Origin: a virus
Strand: one strand, 5' to 3'
Length of the DNA: 20,951 nucleotides
IMG/VR virus record: IMGVR_UViG_3300042521_001771
Location: 1 to 20,951 of that record
Shown: one piece after another, positions 1-5,116 of the stretch
Numbering within the stretch: the stretch's first letter is position 1
Layout of the letters: every line of letters starts with the position of its first letter
Notes under the pieces: generated by a model
The model's database searches: none
Told to the model about the DNA's origin: nothing
The model's input: only the letters and a program-made list of their open reading frames with translations
Position numbers and translations under genes: made by a program

Positions 1-241
1 TTAAAGCCTGATTCATTCTTTTTTTAAATTGCTTATACTCGTATATTTCTCCGAATTCATTATTAACGACTCTTTTAAATAAATATCGATTATCATTAAA
101 CCAACGAATATCTAATCTCTTTAAATCCTGACATCGTAAATATCGATCCTGATATAATATTGAATAAACTTTTCCGCATATTTCATTACTTATTATTATC
201 GCAAATGGCTTTCGGACTCTATGTAATGAAATTATAATCAA
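1..241 (-). CDS. Partial hypothetical protein, 3' end outside window
   Basis: A reading frame without stops runs from just after the TGA at 248-250 to the window edge, about 80 codons. It has no ATG near its beginning. The first usable start is a TTG at 239-241, two bases after the stop of the preceding gene (243-503), so translational coupling is plausible; ATT codons nearby are alternatives. The protein begins roughly MIIISLHRVRKPFAIIISNE and is rich in Tyr, Arg, Asp and Phe, with the segment RWFNDNRYLFKRVV about two thirds along. Composition and codon choice (several CGA arginines) match the neighbouring genes, which is why I call it real. It lies in the small-gene transcription unit that starts at 1110. 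I recognise no family and assign no function. Confidence 0.55.
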   Translation of the reverse strand, partial: MIIISLHRVRKPFAIIISNEICGKVYSILYQDRYLRCQDLKRLDIRWFNDNRYLFKRVVNNEFGEIYEYKQFKKRMNQAL

Positions 242-242
242 T

Positions 243-503
243 TCAAATCAGGGATTTTACTACAAATATAATTTTTTCTCCGTCACTTTTTTCCTCGTAA
301 TCTCGAATCGGACAATCATACCATTGTTTAAATTCATATTTAAAGTCCCGACCTGATCTCGAAATTATCGCTTCTTTTGATTCAATCCCTGATCCTATTT
401 CATTTTTAATCTGATCGATTATTTTTTCCAGGTCAAAAATGCTTTTATATTCGATATCAATAAAAACCCTTTTATTTTTTAAATGCTTTCGATTCATTTT
501 CAT
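243..503 (-). CDS. Small hypothetical protein (86 aa)
   Basis: Starts at ATG 501-503 (a second ATG two codons later is equally possible) and ends with TGA. It overlaps the end of the preceding gene (472-669) by 32 bp. The N-terminus is basic (MKMNRKHLKNKR). A beta-strand-like stretch (VFIDIEYKSI) and a helical stretch (LEKIIDQIKNEI) follow, then a charged, aromatic C-terminal part containing KQWYDCPIRDYEEKSDGEK. There is no signal peptide or membrane segment. It belongs to the run of small genes after the lysis cassette, probably expressed from the promoter at 1080-1110. I do not recognise the family; the length and mixed alpha/beta pattern fit a small cytoplasmic phage accessory protein. Confidence 0.7.
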   Translation of the reverse strand: MKMNRKHLKNKRVFIDIEYKSIFDLEKIIDQIKNEIGSGIESKEAIISRSGRDFKYEFKQWYDCPIRDYEEKSDGEKIIFVVKSLI

Positions 504-669
504 TGACTTGAGAATTTACGACTTCTAAATAATCCAAATATAAGTTTAAATTAAAACTACCCCCTTTATCTTTTAATCCTTTACCGAGGGATTTTTTCGA
601 CCAAAAATTGATATAAACTTTAATTTGACTTCTCAAATGATCGGGATACGGTATATAAGTATTTTCCAT
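472..669 (-). CDS. Small hypothetical protein (65 aa)
   Basis: ATG at 667-669, TAA at 472-474. It lies 17 bp after the previous gene and overlaps the next by 32 bp. The sequence is mildly basic, with an N-terminal YPDHLRSQIKVYINFW stretch, a Lys/Gly-rich middle (KSLGKGLKDKGG) and a short Leu/Tyr-rich helix or strand (FNLNLYLDYLEVV). It has no membrane segment and no recognised motif. It is retained as a gene because it is in line with its neighbours, fills the space between them and uses the same codons. Function unknown. Confidence 0.65.
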   Translation of the reverse strand: MENTYIPYPDHLRSQIKVYINFWSKKSLGKGLKDKGGSFNLNLYLDYLEVVNSQVNENESKAFKK

Positions 670-686
670 TTTTTTGCTTTTTAAAA

Positions 687-1055
687 TTAATATTCTGAAT
701 AAAATTCGGGATCGTATTCCTCCGATTGATAATAAAAATCAATATTATTTTCAACTTCTTCGATTAATTTTTCTTTCAAAAAATTCAAATCAGATTCAGA
801 TAAAGATAGTATTATAATTTCGTCCTCACTATCGAGAATTTCGTATGTAATATGATTTAAATCAATATCGATTATATATTCACTTGAAGAATTATCAAAA
901 TACTGTCCATTGATATTAATAAAATCAGTCTCGATTACTTCTTTGATATTTATATCGACTCCTGAAATATAATATTTATACTTTGAATCCTCAAAATATA
1001 AATCATAATAAGTCCCCGCTTTGTGAACATCCAAATCAATTAATTTTCTTTCCAT
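687..1055 (-). CDS. Acidic hypothetical protein (122 aa), first gene of downstream unit
   Basis: The frame can be extended to a TTG at 1080-1082, but that codon lies inside the -7 element of the promoter at 1080-1110 and would not be transcribed from it. I therefore choose the ATG at 1053-1055 (MERKLIDLDVHKAG). The protein is strongly acidic and Tyr-rich, with alternating beta-like segments (YYDLYFED, YKYYISGVDINI, EYIIDIDLN) and an acidic, aromatic tail (SEEYDPEFYSEY). No membrane segment, signal peptide or catalytic motif is visible. It is the first gene after the late-operon terminator, so it probably has different timing or strength of expression from the lysis genes. The family is not recognised. 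A small acidic phage protein could be a DNA mimic or inhibitor of a host enzyme, but nothing in the sequence proves that. Confidence 0.7.
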   Translation of the reverse strand: MERKLIDLDVHKAGTYYDLYFEDSKYKYYISGVDINIKEVIETDFININGQYFDNSSSEYIIDIDLNHITYEILDSEDEIIILSLSESDLNFLKEKLIEEVENNIDFYYQSEEYDPEFYSEY

Positions 1056-1079
1056 TGCTTTAAATTTTAAATTATAAAC

Positions 1080-1110
1080 CAAAGATATTTATTCGAAATC
1101 ATATAAACAA
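1080..1110 (-). promoter_or_regulatory. Bacteroidota-type promoter for the small-gene unit
   Basis: On the minus strand a TTG (1108-1110) is followed by exactly 20 nt and then TATCTTTG (1080-1087). This matches the Bacteroidota vegetative promoter (-33 TTG or TTTG, -7 TAnnTTTG, spacing about 19-21). Transcription would begin near 1073-1076, leaving a leader of about 20 nt before the ATG at 1055. It lies just downstream of the intrinsic terminator at 1133-1168, so it would restart transcription for 1055 to 1. Confidence 0.72.
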
Positions 1111-1132
1111 CTATTTTGAGATATTTTTTTTT

Positions 1133-1168
1133 AAAATAAATAAAAAAACCCCGATTTTTTTCGAGGTT
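1133..1168 (-). terminator. Intrinsic terminator at end of late/lysis operon
   Basis: On the minus strand AACCTCGA (1168-1161), a loop of six A (1160-1155) and TCGGGGTT (1154-1147) form an 8-bp stem with one G-U pair. A run of seven T and further T-rich sequence follows, to about 1133. This is a canonical Rho-independent terminator, placed after the last lysis gene and before the promoter at 1080-1110. Confidence 0.85.
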
Positions 1169-1254
1169 AGACCCGAATCTTTCTCATTTCGGGGAGGAAC
1201 AAATCCCCTAACTCATTAAGAATTAAGGGATTAATTATAATTAAAATTTAATAG
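1133..1254 (-). ncRNA. Candidate small structured RNA with own promoter and terminator
   Basis: About 120 nt follow a very good promoter match (1259-1290) and end in the terminator at 1133-1168. After an AU-rich 5' part come three hairpins on the minus strand. Hairpin 1 has a 10-bp stem (AATCCCTTAA at 1232-1223 with TTAGGGGATT at 1211-1202, one G-U pair) and an 11-nt loop. Hairpin 2 is a 6-bp stem (CCCGAA 1193-1188, TTCGGG 1177-1172) with a 10-nt loop. Hairpin 3 is the terminator. The linker between hairpins 1 and 2 is pyrimidine-rich (TGTTCCTC). No ORF of useful length fits and it has no tRNA features. An alternative fold pairs GTTAG (1212-1208) with CTAAC (1170-1166) and would compete with the terminator. 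The simpler view is a structured 3' UTR of the late mRNA. Confidence 0.5.
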
Positions 1255-1258
1255 CAAA

Positions 1259-1290
1259 CAAATATATTATTTTATTCGCCTGAATACAAA
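1259..1290 (-). promoter_or_regulatory. Bacteroidota-type promoter inside the 3' end of the 99-aa gene
   Basis: On the minus strand TTTG (1290-1287), a 20-nt spacer, then TATATTTG (1266-1259). Both boxes match the full Bacteroidota consensus (TTTG and TAnnTTTG). Expected start of transcription is about 1252-1255. No start codon of a plausible gene follows before the terminator at 1133-1168, so the transcript would be short and non-coding unless the terminator is read through into the 687-1055 gene. Confidence 0.62.
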
Positions 1291-1566
1291 TTTTCCGATC
1301 AATTTTCCGATTATTTTACCAAATAATTTGAGAAATCCCGATTCTGATTTAATATCAATATCCAATTTATTTGCTTCTTTTTTGATATTTATATCCAATT
1401 TTTCCGAATCGTATTTTAATTCTTTCATTAATTCGTCTTTATGTAATTCAAAATCGATTTTCTTTCCGTCAAATTTGATATCGGTATTTTTTTCCGTTTT
1501 ATCGATTTCGATTTTATTTCCTGAAATATCAATATCCAGGTTAATATCTTTCTTTTTTTTAGCCAT
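1267..1566 (-). CDS. 99-aa protein with cationic amphipathic C-terminus, candidate lysis accessory (disruptin-like)
   Basis: ATG at 1564-1566, 3 bp after the endolysin stop, ending just before the late terminator. It has three parts. The N-terminus is poly-Lys (MAKKKKD). Residues 8-74 alternate hydrophobic and charged residues in repeated strands (LDIDI, IEID, IDFEL, LDINIKKEANKLDIDIK). Residues 77-99 form a cationic amphipathic helix with the repeat GK(I/L/F)(I/V) three times (GKIIGKLIGKFV). Lys/Arg 80, 84, 88, 92 and 96 fall on one face and Gly 83, 87 and 91 beside them. This tail resembles membrane-active antimicrobial peptides. Disruptins are a known class of phage lysis protein that break the outer membrane with such a peptide. 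The position next to holin and endolysin fits, but the role is inference; a peripheral membrane anchor is the main alternative. No signal peptide is visible. Confidence 0.75.
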   Translation of the reverse strand: MAKKKKDINLDIDISGNKIEIDKTEKNTDIKFDGKKIDFELHKDELMKELKYDSEKLDINIKKEANKLDIDIKSESGFLKLFGKIIGKLIGKFVFRRIK

Positions 1567-1569
1567 TTA

Positions 1570-2184
1570 TTAGGGATTAAATTCTTTAATTAAACAATAT
1601 GATACTGATTCTTGTTTTTTTGATTTTTGGGCTTCTTTATACCATTCCATTTGAGATAAATATTTATCCCTTTCATTGATTACCTGACATCCCGCACTCC
1701 ACCCGTCAATGCTCGATTTAGTAATTTTTAAATTTCCCTGACGAAAATCATAGGTATTAGTATGATAATTGATTCCGAAAAATCCCTCTTGTATTGTTCC
1801 TGATTCTTCACTTTTTGAATCATTATCTCCGTCCCTGAATACTTTTATTTTTGCTCCCGTTTGAAGCAAAGCGGGCATTTTTCCTTTATGTAATCCATAT
1901 CTCCAAAGATCATAATACCAAAGATCTGATTTTACGACTGCCGCACCCAAAGAATTATAATGTTTATATCCACCTTTTAATATTGATAATCCAGGATTGG
2001 TTGTTCCCGTCAAAACCTGAATGAATTTTTCCCCCTCGAATTCGTAAAATTTATCGTCAAAATAATTTGGTTGATCCTCGTTTGATCTGACTCCTAAAAT
2101 CCAGCGACCCGTTGGAATTCCTTTGAAATTTGATAGTGATTTTACCCGATTCAGCAATTCAATATCTTTATATTTTCTAACCAT
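1570..2184 (-). CDS. Endolysin, L,D-transpeptidase-like peptidoglycan hydrolase (204 aa)
   Basis: ATG at 2182-2184, overlapping the end of the previous gene by 8 bp. No signal peptide, so export would depend on the holin. The C-terminal half has a YkuD-like active-site arrangement: His141 in GINYHTNT and Ser163/Cys166 in GWSAGCQVI, the H...SxGC pattern of cysteine-dependent L,D-transpeptidase-fold enzymes. The middle part (residues about 50-115) carries the conserved-looking GTTNPGLSIL and WRYGLHKG stretches. Proteins of this type sit beside the holin in Bacteroidota phages and are annotated as peptidoglycan hydrolases. The likely job is cutting cell-wall peptides at the end of infection. That it hydrolyses rather than cross-links is inferred from the lysis-gene context. 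Length is typical for a single-domain endolysin; no separate wall-binding domain is seen. Confidence 0.75.
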   Translation of the reverse strand: MVRKYKDIELLNRVKSLSNFKGIPTGRWILGVRSNEDQPNYFDDKFYEFEGEKFIQVLTGTTNPGLSILKGGYKHYNSLGAAVVKSDLWYYDLWRYGLHKGKMPALLQTGAKIKVFRDGDNDSKSEESGTIQEGFFGINYHTNTYDFRQGNLKITKSSIDGWSAGCQVINERDKYLSQMEWYKEAQKSKKQESVSYCLIKEFNP

Positions 2185-2431
2185 TTTTTCGTCTTTTTAT
2201 GATTGATATTCCCACAAATATAATAATTAAAATAATTAATACATTTTTCCCCAAATCAGGTCGATTAATATATTTATGAATCAATTTTTTTTCTTTCTCT
2301 TTCGTCTCAATCAGAATTGTAGTATCATTTTCCTTTATAATTAAAAAAGAATCAATCGATTTTAAACTATCCTCTGAATGATTTTTATGTTCTATTTTAT
2401 AAAGGGAATCAATATAAAGATCATTTTCCAT
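2177..2431 (-). CDS. Single-pass membrane protein of the lysis cassette (84 aa)
   Basis: ATG at 2429-2431, overlapping the holin stop by 11 bp; its TAG overlaps the endolysin start. Residues 1-60 are hydrophilic and highly charged (KEKEKKLIHKY). Residues 63-78 (NVLIILIIIFVGISII) form one membrane helix, followed by KRRKNG. Positive charge lies on both sides of the helix, slightly denser at the short C-terminal end, so an N-out/C-in, tail-anchored-like orientation is possible but not certain. Its place between holin and endolysin suggests a holin partner (antiholin), a second small holin or an inner-membrane spanin-like protein. An i-spanin would normally have its membrane helix at the N-terminus, so that fit is poor. 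No family recognised. Confidence 0.72.
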   Translation of the reverse strand: MENDLYIDSLYKIEHKNHSEDSLKSIDSFLIIKENDTTILIETKEKEKKLIHKYINRPDLGKNVLIILIIIFVGISIIKRRKNG

Positions 2432-2735
2432 TTTTTTTATTTTTAAGCCAACCTAAATAATAGTCGTATAAATCGTCGATCAAAAGATCCATTTTCTCCG
2501 TTATTTCATTCGCAGTCCACCCAACAATAAAAGCAATCAGGATCGAAATACGAGCGGATAAATGCCCGTAAATCATTTCAACCAATCCAATAGCCGAATA
2601 ACATAAAATCCCCGCTATAATCATACTCAAAATAGTTGATATTGGCTTTAATCTCTTTTTAATCGCCTTTAATAATGCTCCGATCATTCCAATAAAGATC
2701 GAAATCAAATCCGCAAAATTTTCAAATCCTTTCAT
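2421..2735 (-). CDS. Holin (104 aa)
   Basis: The frame extends to a TTG at 2775-2777 inside the preceding gene. The ATG at 2733-2735, one base after that gene's stop, gives a natural holin N-terminus (MKGFENFADLISIFIG) and is chosen. There are three hydrophobic segments: residues about 8-22, 32-52 (ISTILSMIIAGILCYSAIGLV) and 60-76 (ARISILIAFIVGW). A basic loop (KAIKKRLK) lies between the first two, and the C-terminus ends in a basic tail (KNKKNGK). The segment FIVGWTANEITEKMDLLIDD is typical of phage holins of the LydA-like superfamily III type found next to Bacteroidota endolysins. The role is to form lesions in the inner membrane that release the endolysin. Family assignment is from pattern only. 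Confidence 0.7.
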   Translation of the reverse strand: MKGFENFADLISIFIGMIGALLKAIKKRLKPISTILSMIIAGILCYSAIGLVEMIYGHLSARISILIAFIVGWTANEITEKMDLLIDDLYDYYLGWLKNKKNGK

Positions 2736-2736
2736 T

Positions 2737-4908
2737 TTAAATATAATATGTTCTTTTATTTTTAAATTTATCCCCAACTTTAGCCGTTAATTTTGCTTTT
2801 CTCGAAAAATCGTAATACTCAATTTCGGGACTTTCCTCAAGTATTACGGGAATATCGTTATATCGATATGAATGATTGTGAGCATTATAATCTGAAATAA
2901 ATAATTCATTCTCACTCAATAAATAAAGATCGACCAAAGGCTTTAATTGACATTCCTCAATCGGATCGGTAATTATTTCATATTGATTCAGATTTTCTCG
3001 AATTACTCGCTTCATTTCTCGATTTTGATAAATGATATTATCGATTTCCATATTTGGCTGTCGATTCCCGATATATCCATAAAATCGGTGAGTGCTTTCA
3101 ATATTTGATCCTGAAAAATTGATCCCCTCGATTTCGTGATATCCGTCAAATATCGCCCGAACTCGAGCCGTATTTTTGGCATTTTGGATTGAATAAGCAA
3201 GTAAATTATAAATCCCCCAATCAATAAAACCAATTATTCCGCTTATATTATATTCGATCACTAATTTATAACATCCCTCACCGTCAGAAATTAAAACATC
3301 ATTCCAATTAATTGTCGTGAAAATTGCATTCGGCTCATTAATAAATAATTGAGGAGTCGGAGTGAAATTAGTCTCCGATCCATTTTTATACAATTTGAAT
3401 TGAGCCGTTCCTCCGATATTTAATTTGATCCAGGCTGAAGTTTTATCATTTTCCCAAGTATTCGAAGAATTCGAACCGAGAACGATATTTTCACAGCAAC
3501 AATCTTTTATCCCTCGATTTTGCTCCTGAAAATTATCAGGCAATTTTATCGAATCATACTCTTTATAAATTCGATCCTCAATCCCACAAAGAGTGCAATC
3601 GATTCCCTCCGTTTTTAAATAATTATCCCCTGAAATAAACCAGGATTCAAAATATATCGGAGGATCGGGATCTAACGGAGATAAATCACCAATCGGACAT
3701 AATGAATTTTTTGATAATACTGCTAATCCTGGATCGCCCAAATTAGCCGATATTCTCCAAGCATAATCCCCGTCCCAAAAACAATACAAAATAAAATTTG
3801 GATCAAATGGAAACGATAATAAATAATAATTTCGCCCATTATATAAGCCTGAAACTTGAGATTCGATTGTATATTCAAAATCTCCCGTAAATATAAATCT
3901 GATCCCGCAATCACAATCGGAGGGGATAATCGGACATTCTTTCGCTTCCGAAGTATTGAAAGTATCAAAATATGAATTCTGACTCCAACCAAAAACATTC
4001 GGTAAATTTGAATAAGGGGCTTCGACAAAAGATCCGTCATTTTCTAAAAATGAAACTAAATCCCCTTGCGATCCTGGTATCAATAAAGTCCAACCCGTCC
4101 CAAATGGAGCACCCCAGTTATAAACTGAAATTTGAAATAAAATTCCTGGATATTCAGGGACTTCAAAAATATAAGTCGGAGCACCCGATATTGGATCAAT
4201 TTGATAAATATTTATATCAATCGTATTCGATTCTTGCGATCCTGGTATAATATATTGAATCGATAAACAATTCGTTAAATAGGTATCGCATTCTTTGGTT
4301 TCAATATATGAAAATCCCTGACCTAAAATCCAAACGGGAGAAACCGCAAAAGGGGGACAAGGGGGTAAAGAGTTTTTTACTGCTCCAAATGATTGCCCGC
4401 CTGATCCTCCCAAAATCCAACCGATCTCCCATTGATTGTTCGGATCATTATAATAAAGGAAAAAATCAACTCCCTCGATATTCCATTGATAATAATTATA
4501 TCCTCCGTAAGTCCCTGAAATATTAAGATTATTAATATATGTTTGAGGGATTGAATAAAAAGATATAAATTGAGTGAATTTCACCGAAAGAGATTGCCAT
4601 TGTCCCGCTGATATATTTCCTGATACTTCGCTTGCTATTGGAGTCGCCCATTGAACGTGAATAGTCCCTCCATTATTAGGTAAAGATCCCGATTCAACTT
4701 TCCAAAAATCGTTTAGTTGGTCATACCAAATCGTAAATAAATCAGTATTTGAAGTGACTAAATTATTCAGAGATAATAAATACCAATTCGCTCCATTTAA
4801 TCGACCCTTTGGAATTAATTGAGCAGTCTGATTTCCGTATTGTTCCCCGTTAATATCGATCTGATATTTTTCAATCGTGAGGGTTATATTTACGCAATCA
4901 CAAGCCAT
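2737..4908 (-). CDS. Repeat-containing, Cys-rich tail/adhesin protein with conserved C-terminal domain (723 aa)
   Basis: ATG at 4906-4908, overlapping the previous gene by 11 bp. The protein opens with MACDC. Residues about 20-440 hold four divergent copies of a beta-rich module: NGANWYLLS...FWKVESG, GGYNYYQW...QWEIGW, a third ending GWTLLIPGSQ, and NGRNYYLLS...AWRISANLG. Copies 2 and 4 also share a following KNSL-Cys-Pro stretch. There are 17 cysteines, several in clusters (DCDC 331-334, CTLC 438-441, CCC 470-472). Residues about 470-723 differ in style and contain FDGYHEIEGINF, IYQNREMKRVIREN, LLSENELFISDYNAHNHSY and DFSRKAKLTAKVGDK. I recognise this domain as recurring in structural proteins of Bacteroidota siphophages. 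Placed between the fibre and the lysis genes, it is probably a virion-surface or tail-tip protein with exchangeable N-terminal binding modules. Receptor binding is inference. Confidence 0.75.
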   Translation of the reverse strand: MACDCVNITLTIEKYQIDINGEQYGNQTAQLIPKGRLNGANWYLLSLNNLVTSNTDLFTIWYDQLNDFWKVESGSLPNNGGTIHVQWATPIASEVSGNISAGQWQSLSVKFTQFISFYSIPQTYINNLNISGTYGGYNYYQWNIEGVDFFLYYNDPNNQWEIGWILGGSGGQSFGAVKNSLPPCPPFAVSPVWILGQGFSYIETKECDTYLTNCLSIQYIIPGSQESNTIDINIYQIDPISGAPTYIFEVPEYPGILFQISVYNWGAPFGTGWTLLIPGSQGDLVSFLENDGSFVEAPYSNLPNVFGWSQNSYFDTFNTSEAKECPIIPSDCDCGIRFIFTGDFEYTIESQVSGLYNGRNYYLLSFPFDPNFILYCFWDGDYAWRISANLGDPGLAVLSKNSLCPIGDLSPLDPDPPIYFESWFISGDNYLKTEGIDCTLCGIEDRIYKEYDSIKLPDNFQEQNRGIKDCCCENIVLGSNSSNTWENDKTSAWIKLNIGGTAQFKLYKNGSETNFTPTPQLFINEPNAIFTTINWNDVLISDGEGCYKLVIEYNISGIIGFIDWGIYNLLAYSIQNAKNTARVRAIFDGYHEIEGINFSGSNIESTHRFYGYIGNRQPNMEIDNIIYQNREMKRVIRENLNQYEIITDPIEECQLKPLVDLYLLSENELFISDYNAHNHSYRYNDIPVILEESPEIEYYDFSRKAKLTAKVGDKFKNKRTYYI
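3589..4851 (-). repeat. Four divergent ~100-residue protein modules within the 723-aa adhesin
   Basis: Residues about 20-440. The shared pattern is NG(R/A)N(Y/W)YLLS or GG(Y)NYYxW, then F, a W or Y with D or N, and a closing aromatic segment W(K/E/T/R)(V/I/L). Spacing between copies is roughly 90-110 residues. DNA-level identity is low apart from short stretches such as the words for IPGSQ at about 4068-4082 and 4236-4250, so the duplication is old. Confidence 0.55.
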
Positions 4909-5113
4909 TTATTATATTAATTTGATTATCGAACTCTTTACCCGCTTCTAAAATCAATAATGCTCTTGCTGATTGCATTGCTTCATTATCATTAATTGAT
5001 ATTTCTAATTCTTTACCGAATATGAATTGATTTTGATATTCAATATTATCGGGAATAATCTCAAAATATACTTTATTTTCGATCTGATTTTCCTTAATAA
5101 TTTTTACTTCCAT
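4898..5113 (-). CDS. Small hypothetical tail-module protein (71 aa)
   Basis: ATG at 5111-5113, 3 bp after the fibre gene and overlapping the next start by 11 bp, so coupled translation is likely. The sequence begins MEVKIIKENQIENKVYFEII, contains two beta-like stretches and ends in a helix (NEAMQSARALLILEAGKEF). No cysteine, membrane segment or recognised motif. Being tightly packed between two long surface proteins, it could be a fibre chaperone or a minor tail component; no family is recognised. Confidence 0.7.
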   Translation of the reverse strand: MEVKIIKENQIENKVYFEIIPDNIEYQNQFIFGKELEISINDNEAMQSARALLILEAGKEFDNQINIINGL

Positions 5114-5116
5114 AAT

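Noticed and set aside
1053-1082. Longer version of the 687-1055 gene from TTG 1082
   Set aside because: The TTG lies inside the -7 box of the promoter at 1080-1110; the ATG at 1055 is a better start.
1133-1254. tRNA or tmRNA in the structured intergenic region
   Set aside because: No T-loop GGTTCRA-type sequence, anticodon arm or acceptor stem could be fitted; the hairpins end in a terminator.
2733-2777. Longer holin from TTG 2777
   Set aside because: It would add a charged 14-residue extension inside the upstream gene; the ATG at 2735 follows that gene's stop by one base and gives a normal holin N-terminus.
3012-4526. Overlapping open frames on both strands inside the adhesin gene
   Set aside because: They are shadows of the 723-aa frame, without good starts, spacing or protein-like composition.
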